Below, in pieces: positions 25,788 through 40,000 of a stretch of DNA of 64,000 bases; within the stretch, counting starts at the first letter, position 1; each line of letters starts with the position of its first letter. A model generated the notes under the pieces. That model saw nothing but the letters and a program-made list of their open reading frames with translations, was not told where the DNA came from and searched no databases. Source of the stretch: Bathymodiolus brooksi. Taxonomy: Eukaryota; Mollusca; Bivalvia; Mytilida; Modiolidae. The translations under genes and the position numbers were made by a program. Where the stretch lies: NCBI GenBank assembly GCA_963680875.1, contig OY804580.1:94579353-94643352 (forward strand), written 5' to 3'.

Positions 25788-27145
25788 AGAAACACGTGGT
25801 TGTGTGACTCTGAGTGAACTTGATGAATGTTATTACAGAAACACGTGGTGTATGACTCTGAGTGAACTTGATGAATGTTATTACAGAAACACGTGGTGTG
25901 TGACTCTGAATGAACTTGATGAAGGTTATTATAGAAACACGTGGTGTGTAACTCTGAGTGAACTTGATGAATGTTATTACAGAAACACGTGGTGTGTGAC
26001 TCTGAGTGAACTTGATGAATGTTATTACAGAAACACGTGGTGTGTGACTCTGAATGAACTTGATGAAGGTTATTACAGAAACACGTGGTGTGTGACTCTG
26101 AGTGAACTTGATGAAGGTTATTACAGAAACACGTGGTGTGTGACTATGAGTGAACTTGATGAATGTTATTACAGAAACACGTGGTGTGTGACTCTGAGTG
26201 AACTTGATGAATGTTATGACAGAAACACGTGGTGTGTGACTCTGAGTGAACTTGATGAATGTTATTACAGAAACACGTGGTGTGTGACTCTGAATGAACT
26301 TGATGAAGGTTATTTTAGAAACACGTGGTGTGTGACTCTGAGTGAACTTGATGAATGTTATTACAGAAACACGTGGTGTGTGACTCTGAGTGAACTTGAT
26401 GAATGTTATTACAGAAACACGTGGTGTGTGATTCTGAGCAAACTTGATGAATGTTATTACAGAAACACGTGGTGTGTGACTCTGAGTGAACTTGATGAAT
26501 GCTATTACAGAAACACGTGATGTGTGACTCTGAGTGAACTTGATGAATGTTATTATAGAAACACGTGGTGTGTGACTCTGAGTGAACTTGATGAATGTTA
26601 CTACAGAAACACGTGGTGTGTGACTCTGAGTGAACTTGATGAATGTTATTACAGAAACACGTGGTGTGTGACTCTGAGTGAACTTGATGAATGTTATTAC
26701 AGAAACACGTGGTGTGTGATTCTGAGCGAACTTGATGAATGTTACTACAGAAACACGTGGTGTGTGACTCTGAGTGAACTTGATGAATGTTATTACAGAA
26801 ACACGTGGTGTGTGACTCTGAGTGAACTTGATGAATGTTATTACAGAAACACGTGGTGTGTGACTCTGAATGAACTTGATGAAGGTTATTACAGAAACAC
26901 GTGGTGTGTGACTCTGAGTGAACTTGATGAAGGTTATTACAGATACACGTGGTGTGTGACTATGAGTGAACTTGATGAATGTTATTACAGAAACACGTGG
27001 TGTGTGACTCTGAGTGAACTTGATGAATGTTATTACAGAAACACGTGGTGTGTGACTCTGAGTGAACTTGATGAATGTTATTACAGAAACACGTGGTGTG
27101 TGACTCTGAGTGAACTTGATGAATGTTATTACAGAAACACGTGGT
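25788..27145 (+). repeat. Family II variant block with private AGATACACG monomer
   Basis: Collinear with 53949-55306 at a constant offset of 28,161 bp, including the private AGATACACGTGG monomer (26941 and 55102). It differs from the standard short HOR in having extra GAATGAAC and GAAGG/ACTATGAG monomers near 26.05-26.15 kb. It is cut at its right side by the left breakpoint of the second 10-kb duplication copy. Confidence 0.83.
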
Positions 27146-30100
27146 ATGTGATTCTGAGCGAACTTGATGAATGTTACTACAGAAACACGTGGTGTGTGAC
27201 TCTGAGTGAACTTGATGAAGGTTATTACAGAAACACGTGGTGTGTGACTCTGAGTGAACTTGATGAATGTTATTACAGAAACACGTGGTGTGTGACTCTG
27301 AATGAACTTGATGAAGGTTATTACAGAAACACGTGGTGTGTGACTCTGAGTGAACTTGATGAAGGTTATTACAGAAACACGTGGTGTGTGACTATGAGTG
27401 AACTTGATGAATGTTATTACAGAAACACGTGGTGTGTGACTCTGAGTGAACTTGATGAATGTTATTACAGAAACACGTGGTGTATGACTCTCAGTGAACT
27501 TGATGAATGTTATTACAGAAACACGTGGTGTGTGACTGAGTGAACTTGATGAATGTTATTACAGAAACACGTAGTGTGTGATTCTGAGCGAACTTGATGA
27601 ATGTTATTACAGAAACACGTGGTGTGTGACTCTGAGTGAACTAGATGAATGTTATGACAGAAACACGTGGTGTGTGACTCTGAGAGAACTTGATGAATGT
27701 TATTACAGAAACACGTGGTGTATGACTCTGAGTGAACTTGATGAATGTTATTACAGAAACACGTGGTGTGTGACTCTGAATGAACTTGATGAAGGTTATT
27801 ATAGAAACACGTGGTGTGTGACTCTGAGTGAACTTGATGAATGTTATTACAGAAACACGTGGTGTGTGACTCTGAATGAACTTGATGAAGGTTATTATAG
27901 AAACACGTGGTGTGTGACTCTGAGTGAACTTGATGAATGTTATTACAGAAACACGTGGTGTGTGACTCTGAGTGAACTTGATGAATGTTATTACAGAAAC
28001 ACGTGGTGTGTGACTCTGAGCGAACTTGATGAATGTTATTACAGAAACACGTGGTGTGTGACTCTGAGTGAACTTGATGAATGTTATTACAGAAACACGT
28101 GGTGTGTGACTCTGAGTGAACTTGATGAATGCTATTACAGAAACACGTGGTGTATGACTCTGAGTGAACTTGATGAATGTTATTACAGAAACACGTGGTG
28201 TGTGACTCTGAATGAACTTGATGAAGGTTATTATAGAAACACGTGGTGTGTGACTATGAGTGAACTTGATGAATGTTATTACAGAAACACGTAGTGTGTG
28301 ACTGAGTGAACTTGATGAATGTTATTACAGAAACACGTAGTGTGTGATTCTGAGCGAACTTGATGAATGTTATTACAGAAACACGTGGTGTGTGACTCTG
28401 AGTGAACTTGATGAAGGTTATTACAGAAACACGTGGTGTGTGACTCTGAGTGAACTTGATGAAGGTTATTACAGAAACACGTGGTGTGTGACTATGAGTG
28501 AACTTGATGAATGTTATTACAGAAACACGTGGTGTGTGACTCTGAGTGAAATTGATCAATGTTATTACAGAAACACGTGGTGTGTGACTCTGAGTGAACT
28601 TGAAGAATGTTATTACAGAAACACGTGGTGTGTGACTCTTGAGTGAACTTGATGAAGGTTATTATAGAAACACGTGGTGTGTGACTCTGGGTGAACTTGA
28701 TGAATGTTATTACAGAAACACGTGGTGTGTGACTGAGCGAACTTGATGAATATTATTACAGAAACACGTGGTGTGTGACTGAGTGAACTTGATGAATGTT
28801 ATTACAGAAACACGTGGTGTGTGATTCTGAGCGAACTTGATGAATGTTATTACAGAAACACGTGGTGTGTGACTCTGAGTGAACTTGATGAAGGTTATTA
28901 CAGAAACACGTGGTGTGTGACTCTGAGTGAACTTGATGAATGTTATTACAGAAACACGTGGTGTATGACTCTGAGTGAACTTGATGAATGTTATTACAGA
29001 AACACGTGGTGTGTGACTCTAAGCGAACTTGATGAATGTTATTACATAAACACGTGGTGTGTGACTCTGAGTGAACTTGATGAATGCTATTACAGAAACA
29101 CGTGGTGTGTGACTCTGAGTGAACTTGATGAATGTTATTACAGAAACACGTGGTGTGTGACTGAGTGAACTTGATGAATGTTATTACAGAAACACGTGGT
29201 GTGTGACTCTGAGCGAACTTGATGAATGTTATTATAGAAACACGTGGTGTGTGACTCTGAGTGAACTTGATGAATGTTATTACAGAAACACGTAGTGTGT
29301 GACTCTGAGTGAACTTGATGAATGTTATTACAGAAACACGTGGTGTGTGACTCTGAGTGAACTTGATGAATGTTATTACAGAAACACGTGGTGTTTGACT
29401 CTGAGTGAACTTGATGAATGTCATTACAGAAACACGTGGTGTGTGACTCTGAGTGAACTTGATGAATGTTATTACAGAAACACGTGGTGTGTGACTGAGT
29501 GAACTTGATGAATGTTATTACAGAAACACGTAGTGTGTGATTCTGAGCGAACTTGATGAATGTTATTACAGAAACACGTGGTGTGTGACTCTGAGTGAAC
29601 TAGATGAATGTTATGACAGAAACACGTGGTGTGTGACTCTGAGAGAACTTGATGAATGTTATTACAGAAACACGTGGTGTATGACTCTGAGTGAACTTGA
29701 TGAATGTTATTACAGAAACACGTGGTGTGTGACTCTGAATGAACTTGATGAAGGTTATTATAGAAACACGTGGTGTGTGACTCTGAGTGAACTTGATGAA
29801 TGTTATTACAGAAACACGTGGTGTGTGACTCTGAGTGAACTTGATGAATGTTATTACAGAAACACGTGGTGTGTGATTCTGAGCAAACTTGATGAATGTT
29901 ATTACAGAAACACGTGGTGTGTGACTCTGAGTGAACTTGATGAATGCTATTACAGAAACCCGTGATGTGTGACTCTGAGTGAACTTGATGAATGTTATTA
30001 TAGAAACACGTGGTGTGTGACTCTGAGTGAACTTGATGAATGTTATTACAGAAACACGTGGTGTGTGACTCTGAGTGAACTTGATGAATGTTATTACAGA

Positions 30101-30840
30101 AACACGTGGTGTGTGACTCTGAGTGAACTTGATGAATGTTATTACAGAAACACGTGGTGTGTGATTCTGAGTAAACTTGATGAATGTTACTACAGAAACA
30201 CGTGGTGTGTGACTCTGAGTGAACTTGATGAAGGTTATTACAGAAACACGTGGTGTATGACTCTGAGTGAACTTGATGAATGTTATTACAGAAACACGTG
30301 GTGTGTGACTCTGAATGAACTTGATGAAGGTTATTATAGAAACACGTGGTGTGTGACTCTGAGTGAACTTGATGAATGCTATTACAGAAACACGTGATGT
30401 GTGACTCTGAGTGAACTTGATGAATGTTATTATAGAAACACGTGGTGTGGGACTCTGAGTGAACTTGATGAATGTTATTACAGAAACACGTGGTGTGTGA
30501 CTCTGAGTGAACTTGATGAATGTTATTACAGAAACACGTGGTGTGTGACTCTGAGTGAACTTGATGAATGTTATTACAGAAACACGTGGTATGTGATTCT
30601 GAGCGAACTTGATGAATGTTACTACAGAAACACGTGGTGTGTGACTCTGAGTGAACTTGATGAAGGTTATTACAGAAACACGTGGTGTGTGACTCTGAGT
30701 GAACTTGATGAATGTTATTACAGAAACACGTGGTGTGTGACTCTGAATGAACTTGACGAAGGTTATTACAGAAACACGTGGTGTGTGACTCTGAGTGAAC
30801 TTGATGAATGTTATTACAGAAACACGTGGTGTGTCACTCT
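27146..30840 (+). repeat. Family I monomers inside the second 10-kb copy
   Basis: Contains CACGTA monomers near 27572, 28292, 28338, 29293 and 29531, GATCAATG near 28556, CTTGAAGAATG near 28602, CTCTGGGTG near 28688, TACATAAACAC near 29045 and AACCCGTGATG near 29959, in the order seen at 15.1-18.8 kb. The AACCCG and TACATAAAC changes are specific to family I copy C, so copy C, not A or B, is the sister of this block. Confidence 0.85.
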
Positions 30841-32593
30841 GAGTGAACTTGATGAATGTTATGACAGAAACACGTGGTGTGTGACTCTGAGTGAACTTGA
30901 TGAATGTTATTACAGAAACACGTGGTGTGTGACTCTTGAGTGAACTTGATGAAGGTTATTATAGAAACACGTGGTGTGTGACTCTGAGTGAACTTGATGA
31001 ATGTTATTACAGAAACACGTGGTGTATGACTCTCAGTGAACTTGATGAATGTTATTACAGAAACACGTGGTGTGTGACTCTGAATGAACTTGATGAAGGT
31101 TATTATAGAAACACGTGGTGTGTGACTCTGAGTGAACTTGATGAATGTTATTACAGAAACACGTGGTGTGTGACTCTGAGTGAACTTGATGAATGTTATT
31201 ACAGAAACACGTGGTGTGTGATTCTGAGCAAACTTGATGAATGTTATTACAGAAACACGTGGTGTGTGACTCTGAGTGAACTTGATGAATGCTATTACAG
31301 AAACACGTGATGTGTGACTCTGAGTGAACTTGATGAATGTTATTATAGAAACACGTGGTGTGTGACTCTGAGTGAACTTGATGAATGTTATTACAGAAAC
31401 ACGTGGTGTGTGACTCTGAGTGAACTTGATGAATGTTATTACAGAAACACGTGGTGTGTGACTCTGAGTGAACTTGATGAATGTTATTACAGAAACACGT
31501 GAAGTGTGATTCTGAGCGAACTTAATGAATGTTACTACAGAAACACGTGGTGTGTGACTCTGAGTGAACTTGATGAATGTTATTACAGAAAAACGTGGTG
31601 TGTGACTCTGAGTGAACTTGATGAATGTTATTACAGAAACACGTGGTGTGTGACTCTGAATGAACTTGATGAAGGTTATTACAGAAACACGTGGTGTGTG
31701 ACTCTGAGTGAACTTGATGAAGGTTATTACAGAAACACGTGGTGTGTGACTATGAGTGAACTTGATGAATGTTATTACAGAAACACGTGGTGTGTGACTC
31801 TGAGTGAACTTGATGAATGTTATTACAGAAACACGTGGTGTGTGACTCTGAGTGAACTTGATGAATGTTATTACAGAAACACGTTGTGTGTGACTCTTGA
31901 GTGAACTTGATGAATGTTATTATAGAAACACGTGGTGTGTGACTCTGAGTGAACTTGATGAATGTTATTACAGAAACACGTGGTGTGTGACTCTGAGTGA
32001 ACTTGATGAAGTTTATTACAGAAACACGTGGTGTGTGACTCATAGCGAAGTTGATGAATGTTATTACAGAAACACGTGGAGTGTGACTCTGAGTCAACTT
32101 GATGAATGTTATTACAGAAACACGTGGTGTGTGACTCTGAGCGAACTTGATGAATGTTATTACAGAAACACGTGGTGTGTGACTCTGAGTGAACTTGATG
32201 AATGTTATTACAGAAACACGTGGTGTGTGACTCTGAGCGAACTTGATGAATGTTATTACAGAAACATGTGGTGTGTGACTCTGAGTGAACTTGATGAATG
32301 TTATTACAGAAACACGTGGTGTTTGACTCTGAGTGAACTTGATGAATATCATTACAGAAACACGTGGTGTGTGACTCTGAGTGAACTTGATGAATGTTAT
32401 TACAGAAACACGTGGTGTGTGACTGAGTGAACGTGATGAATGTTATTACAGAAACACGTGGTGTGTGATTCTGAGCGAACTTGATGAATGTTATTACAGA
32501 AACACGTGGTGTGTGACTCTGAGTGAACTTGATGAATGTTATGACAGAAACACGTGGTGTGTGACTCTGAGTAAACTTGATGAAGGTTATTAC

Positions 32594-35500
32594 AGAAACA
32601 CGTGGTTGTGTGACTCTGAGTGAACTTGATGAATGTTATTACAGAAACACGTGGTGTATGACTCTGAGTGAACTTGATGAATGTTATTACAGAAACACGT
32701 GGTGTGTGACTCTGAATGAACTTGATGAAGGTTATTATAGAAACACGTGGTGTGTAACTCTGAGTGAACTTGATGAATGTTATTACAGAAACACGTGGTG
32801 TGTGACTCTGAGTGAACTTGATGAATGTTATTACAGAAACACGTGGTGTGTGACTCTGAGTGAACTTGATGAATGTTATTACAGAAACACGTGGTATGTG
32901 ATTCTGAGCGAACTTGATGAATGTTACTACAGAAACACGTGGTGTGTGACTCTGAGTGAACTTGATGAAGGTTATTGCAGAAACACGTGGTGTGTGACTC
33001 TGAGTGAACTTGATGAATGTTATTACAGAAACACGTGGTGTGTGACTCTGAATGAACTTGATGAAGGTTATTACAGAAACACGTGGTGTGTGACTCTGAG
33101 TGAACTTGATGAAGGTTATTACAGAAACACGTGGTGTGTGACTATGAGTGAACTTGATGAATGTTATTACAGAAACACGTGGTGTGTGACTCTGAGTGAA
33201 CTTGATGAATGTTATTACAGAAACACGTGGTGTGTGACTCTGAGTGAACTTGATGAATGTTATTACAGAAACACGTGGTATGTGATTCTGAGCGAACTTG
33301 ATGAATGTTACTACAGAAACACGTGGTGTGTGACTCTGAGTGAACTTGATGAAGGTTATTGCAGAAACACGTGGTGTGTGACTCTGAGTGAACTTGATGA
33401 ATGTTATTACAGAAACACGTGGTGTGTGACTCTGAATGAACTTGATGAAGGTTATTACAGAAACACGTGGTGTGTGACTCTGAGTGAACTTGATGAAGGT
33501 TATTACAGAAACACGTGGTGTGTGACTATGAGTGAACTTGATGAATGTTATTACAGAAACACGTGGTGTGTGACTCTTGAGTGAACTTGATGAAGGTTAT
33601 TATAGAAACACGTGGTGTGTGACTCTGAGTGAACTTGATGAATGTTATTACAGAAACACGTGGTGTGTGACTCTGAATGAACTTGATGAAGGTTATTACA
33701 GAAACACGTGGTGTGTGACTCTGAGTGAACTTGATGAATGTTATTACAGAAACACGTGGTGTGTGATTCTGAGCAAACTTGATGAATGTTATTACAGAAA
33801 CACGTGGTGTGTGACTCTGAGTGAACTTGATGAATGCTATTACAGAAACACGTGATGTGTGACTCTGAGTGAACTTGATGAATGTTATTATAGAAACACG
33901 TGGTGTGTGACTCTGAGTGAACTTGATGAATGTTATTACAGAAACACATGGTGTGTGACTCTGAGTGAACTTGATGAATGTTATTACAGAAACACGTGGT
34001 GTGTGACTCTGAGTGAACTTGATGAATGTTATTACAGAAACACGTGGTGTGTGATTCTGAGCGAACTTGGTGAATGTTACTACAGAAACACGTGGTGTGT
34101 GACTCTGAGTGAACTTGATGAATGTTATTACAGAAACACGTGGTGTGTGACTCTGAGTGAACTTGATGAATGTTATTACAGAAACACGTGGTGTGTGACT
34201 CTGAATGAACTTGATGAAGGTTATTACAGAAACACGTGGTGTGTGACTCTGAGTGAACTTGAAGGTTATTACAGAAACACGTGGTGTGTGACTATGAGTG
34301 AACTTGATGAATGTTATTACAGAAACACGTGGTGTGTGACTCTGAGTGAACTTGATGAATGTTATTACAGAAACACGTGGTGTGTGACTCTGAGTGAACT
34401 TGATGAATGTTATTACAGAAACACGTGGTGTGTGACTCTTGAGTGAACTTGATGAATGTTATTATAGAAACACGTGGTGTGTGACTCTGAGTGAACTTGA
34501 TGAATGTTATTACAGAAACACGTGGTGTGTGACTCTGAGTGAACTTGATGAAGTTTATTACAGAAACACGTGGTGTGTGACTCTGAGCGAAGTTGATGAA
34601 TGTTATTACAGAAACACGTGGAGTGTGACTCTGAGTCAACTTGATGAATGTTATTACAGAAACACGTGGTGTGTGACTCTGAGCGAACTTGATGAATGTT
34701 ATTACAGAAACACGTGGTGTGTGACTCTGAGTGAACTTGATGAATGTTATTACAGAAACACGTGGTGTGTGACTCTGAGCGAACTTGATGAATGTTATTA
34801 CAGAAACATGTGGTGTGTGACTCTGAGTGAACTTGATGAATGTTATTACAGAAACACGTGGTGTTTGACTCTGAGTGAACTTGATGAATATCATTACAGA
34901 AACACGTGGTGTGTGACTCTGAGTGAACTTGATGAATGTTATTACAGAAACACGTGGTGTGTGACTGAGTAAACGTGATGAATGTTATTACAGAAACACG
35001 TGGTGTGTGATTCTGAGCGAACTTGATGAATGTTATTACAGAAACACGTGGTGTGTGACTCTGAGTGAACTTGATGAATGTTATTACAGAAACACGTGGT
35101 GTGTGACTCTGAATGAACTTGATGAAGGTTATTACAGAAACACGTGGTGTGTGACTCTGAGTGAACTTGATGAAGGTTATTACAGAAACACGTGGTGTGT
35201 GACTATGAGTGAACTTGATGAATGTTATTACAGAAACACGTGGTGTGTGACTCTGAGTGAACTTGATGAATGTTATTACAGAAACACGTGGTGTGTGACT
35301 CTGAGTGAACTTGATGAATGTTATTACAGAAACACGTGGTGTGTGACTCTTGAGTGAACTTGATGAATGTTATTATAGAAACACGTGGTGTGTGACTCTG
35401 AGTGAACTTGATGAATGTTATTACAGAAACACGTGGTGTGTGACTCTGAGTGAACTTGATGAAGTTTATTACAGAAACACGTGGTGTGTGACTCATAGCG

Positions 35501-36046
35501 AAGTTGATGAATGTTATTACAGAAACACGTGGAGTGTGACTCTGAGTGAACTTGATGAATGTTATTACAGAAACACGTGGTGTGTGACTCTGAACGAACT
35601 TGATGAATGTTATTACAGAAACACGTGGTGTGTGACTCTGAGTGAACTTGATGAATGTTATTACAGAAACACGTGGTGTGTGACTCTGAGCGAACTTGAT
35701 GAATGTTATTACAGAAACATGTGGTGTGTGACTCTGAGTGAACTTGATGAATGTTATTACAGAAACACGTGGTGTTTGACTCTGAGTGAACTTGATGAAT
35801 ATCATTACAGAAACACGTGGTGTGTGACTCTGAGTGAACTTGATGAATGTTATTACAGAAACACGTGGTGTGTGACTGAGTGAACGTGATGAATGTTATT
35901 ACAGAAACACGTGGTGTGTGATTCTGAGCGAACTTGATGAATGTTATTACAGAAACACGTGATGTGTGACTCTGAGTGAACTTGATGAATGTTATGACAG
36001 AAACACGTGGTGTGTGACTCTGAGTAAACTTGATGAAGGTTATTAC
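32594..36046 (+). repeat. Family II HOR, 3,453 bp
   Basis: Between class B 49-mers. Like 20606-23818 but with a repeated TGGTATGTG to ACTATGAG block (33.2-33.5 kb) and fewer GTTATGAC and GTGTATGAC monomers. Contains the 45-mer near 34259 and V cassettes at 34439-34972 and 35350-35883. The 46-mer near 34964 is followed by GAGTAAACGTG instead of GAGTGAACGTG, a private change. CACGTGATG near 35959 is a second type of stop monomer shared by later copies. Confidence 0.84.
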
Positions 36047-37080
36047 AGAAACACGTGGTTGTGTGACTCTGAGTGAACTTGATGAATGTTATTACAGAAA
36101 CACGTGGTGTATGACTCTGAGTGAACTTGATGAATGTTATTACAGAAACACGTGGTGTGTGACTCTGAATGAACTTGATGAAGGTTATTATAGAAACACG
36201 TGGTGTGTGACTCTGAGTGAACTTGATGAATGTTATTACAGAAACACGTGGTGTGTCACTCTGAGTGAACTTGATGAATGTTATGACAGAAACACGTGGT
36301 GTGTGACTCTGAGTGAACTTGATGAATGTTATTACAGAAACACGTGGTGTGTGACTCTTGAGTGAACTTGATGAAGGTTATTATAGAAACACGTGGTGTG
36401 TGACTCTGAGTGAACTTGATGAATGTTATTACAGAAACACGTGGTGTATGACTCTCAGTGAACTTGATGAATGTTATTACAGAAACACGTGGTGTGTGAC
36501 TCTGAATGAACTTGATGAAGGTTATTTTAGAAACACGTGGTGTGTGACTCTGAGTGAACTTGATGAATGTTATTACAGAAACACGTGGTGTGTGACTCTG
36601 AGTGAACTTGATGAATGTTATTACAGAAACACGTGGTGTGTGATTCTGAGCAAACTTGATGAATGTTATTACAGAAACACGTGGTGTGTGACTCTGAGTG
36701 AACTTGATGAATGCTATTACAGAAACACGTGATGTGTGACTCTGAGTGAACTTGATGAATGTTATTATAGAAACACGTGGTGTGTGACTCTGAGTGAACT
36801 TGATGAATGTTATTACAGAAACACGTGGTGTGTGACTCTGAGTGAACTTGATGAATGTTATTACAGAAACACGTGGTGTGTGACTCTGAGTGAACTTGAT
36901 GAATGTTATTACAGAAACACGTGGTGTGTGATTCTGAGCGAACTTGATGAATGTTACTACAGAAACACGTGGTGTGTGACTCTGAGTGAACTTGATGAAT
37001 GTTATTACAGAAACACGTGGTGTGTGACTCTGAGTGAACTTGATGAATGTTATTACAGAAACACGTGGTGTGTGACTCTG
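33099..37080 (+). repeat. 4.03-kb tandem HOR, copy 1 (3,982 bp)
   Basis: Followed in tandem by 37081-41110. Offsets between matching markers are 3,982 bp at the start and 4,030 bp after about 33.7 kb, where one GTGTATGAC monomer is absent from this copy. It includes one 45-mer, two V cassettes, one class B 49-mer (36047) and one GGTTATTTTAG monomer (about 36527). Confidence 0.85.
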
Positions 37081-40000
37081 AGTGAACTTGATGAAGGTTA
37101 TTACAGAAACACGTGGTGTGTGACTATGAGTGAACTTGATGAATGTTATTACAGAAACACGTGGTGTGTGACTCTGAGTGAACTTGATGAATGTTATTAC
37201 AGAAACACGTGGTGTGTGACTCTGAGTGAACTTGATGAATGTTATTACAGAAACACGTGGTATGTGATTCTGAGCGAACTTGATGAATGTTACTACAGAA
37301 ACACGTGGTGTGTGACTCTGAGTGAACTTGATGAAGGTTATTGCAGAAACACGTGGTGTGTGACTCTGAGTGAACTTGATGAATGTTATTACAGAAACAC
37401 GTGGTGTGTGACTCTGAATGAACTTGATGAAGGTTATTACAGAAACACGTGGTGTGTGACTCTGAGTGAACTTGATGAAGGTTATTACAGAAACACGTGG
37501 TGTGTGACTATGAGTGAACTTGATGAATGTTATTACAGAAACACGTGGTGTGTGACTCTTGAGTGAACTTGATGAAGGTTATTATAGAAACACGTGGTGT
37601 GTGACTCTGAGTGAACTTGATGAATGTTATTACAGAAACACGTGGTGTATGACTCTGAGTGAACTTGATGAATGTTATTACAGAAACACGTGGTGTGTGA
37701 CTCTGAATGAACTTGATGAAGGTTATTACAGAAACACGTGGTGTGTGACTCTGAGTGAACTTGATGAATGTTATTACAGAAACACGTGGTGTGTGATTCT
37801 GAGCAAACTTGATGAATGTTATTACAGAAACACGTGGTGTGTGACTCTGAGTGAACTTGATGAATGCTATTACAGAAACACGTGATGTGTGACTCTGAGT
37901 GAACTTGATGAATGTTATTATAGAAACACGTGGTGTGTGACTCTGAGTGAACTTGATGAATGTTATTACAGAAACACATGGTGTGTGACTCTGAGTGAAC
38001 TTGATGAATGTTATTACAGAAACACGTGGTGTGTGACTCTGAGTGAACTTGATGAATGTTATTACAGAAACACGTGGTGTGTGATTCTGAGCGAACTTGG
38101 TGAATGTTACTACAGAAACACGTGGTGTGTGACTCTGAGTGAACTTGATGAATGTTATTACAGAAACACGTGGTGTGTGACTCTGAGTGAACTTGATGAA
38201 TGTTATTACAGAAACACGTGGTGTGTGACTCTGAATGAACTTGATGAAGGTTATTACAGAAACACGTGGTGTGTGACTCTGAGTGAACTTGAAGGTTATT
38301 ACAGAAACACGTGGTGTGTGACTATGAGTGAACTTGATGAATGTTATTACAGAAACACGTGGTGTGTGACTCTGAGTGAACTTGATGAATGTTATTACAG
38401 AAACACGTGGTGTGTGACTCTGAGTGAACTTGATGAATGTTATTACAGAAACACGTGGTGTGTGACTCTTGAGTGAACTTGATGAATGTTATTATAGAAA
38501 CACGTGGTGTGTGACTCTGAGTGAACTTGATGAATGTTATTACAGAAACACGTGGTGTGTGACTCTGAGTGAACTTGATGAAGTTTATTACAGAAACACG
38601 TGGTGTGTGACTCTGAGCGAAGTTGATGAATGTTATTACAGAAACACGTGGAGTGTGACTCTGAGTCAACTTGATGAATGTTATTACAGAAACACGTGGT
38701 GTGTGACTCTGAGCGAACTTGATGAATGTTATTACAGAAACACGTGGTGTGTGACTCTGAGTGAACTTGATGAATGTTATTACAGAAACACGTGGTGTGT
38801 GACTCTGAGCGAACTTGATGAATGTTATTACAGAAACATGTGGTGTGTGACTCTGAGTGAACTTGATGAATGTTATTACAGAAACACGTGGTGTTTGACT
38901 CTGAGTGAACTTGATGAATATCATTACAGAAACACGTGGTGTGTGACTCTGAGTGAACTTGATGAATGTTATTACAGAAACACGTGGTGTGTGACTGAGT
39001 GAACGTGATGAATGTTATTACAGAAACACGTGGTGTGTGATTCTGAGCGAACTTGATGAATGTTATTACAGAAACACGTGGTGTGTGACTCTGAGTGAAC
39101 TTGATGAATGTTATTACAGAAACACGTGGTGTGTGACTCTGAATGAACTTGATGAAGGTTATTACAGAAACACGTGGTGTGTGACTCTGAGTGAACTTGA
39201 TGAAGGTTATTACAGAAACACGTGGTGTGTGACTATGAGTGAACTTGATGAATGTTATTACAGAAACACGTGGTGTGTGACTCTGAGTGAACTTGATGAA
39301 TGTTATTACAGAAACACGTGGTGTGTGACTCTGAGTGAACTTGATGAATGTTATTACAGAAACACGTGGTGTGTGACTCTTGAGTGAACTTGATGAATGT
39401 TATTATAGAAACACGTGGTGTGTGACTCTGAGTGAACTTGATGAATGTTATTACAGAAACACGTGGTGTGTGACTCTGAGTGAACTTGATGAAGTTTATT
39501 ACAGAAACACGTGGTGTGTGACTCATAGCGAAGTTGATGAATGTTATTACAGAAACACGTGGAGTGTGACTCTGAGTCAACTTGATGAATGTTATTACAG
39601 AAACACGTGGTGTGTGACTCTGAACGAACTTGATGAATGTTATTACAGAAACACGTGGTGTGTGACTCTGAGTGAACTTGATGAATGTTATTACAGAAAC
39701 ACGTGGTGTGTGACTCTAAGCGAACTTGATGAATGTTATTACAGAAACATGTGGTGTGTGACTCTGAGTGAACTTGATGAATGTTATTACAGAAACACGT
39801 GGTGTTTGACTCTGAGTGAACTTGATGAATATCATTACAGAAACACGTGGTGTGTGACTCTGAGTGAACTTGATGAATGTTATTACAGAAACACGTGGTG
39901 TGTGACTGAGTGAACGTGATGAATGTTATTACAGAAACAAGTGGTGTGTGATTCTGAGCGAACTTGATGAATGTTATTACAGAAACACGTGATGTGTGAC

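Larger units (their letters stand above)
27005..37081 (+). repeat. 10-kb segmental duplication, second copy
   Basis: Counterpart of 14969-24853. The left breakpoint falls between 27005 and 27145 inside plain consensus monomers and cannot be placed more exactly. Differences I can read are few: CACGTGG near 29243 for CACGAGG, GTGAAGTGTG at 31499-31508 and CTTAATG near 31523 for the consensus forms, AAAACGTGG near 31589, and two monomers missing near 30.4 kb. Near 33.2-33.5 kb six monomers, including TGGTATGTG and GGTTATTGC, are doubled relative to the first copy. Few substitutions over about 10 kb imply recent copying. Confidence 0.85.

Noticed and set aside
26524..27543. Longest forward open frame (339 codons) as a repeat-protein gene
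   Set aside because: It is the satellite monomer read in its stop-free frame, begins and ends at HOR-specific stop or frameshift monomers, has no unique termini, signal peptide or regulatory flank, and is one of dozens of similar runs.
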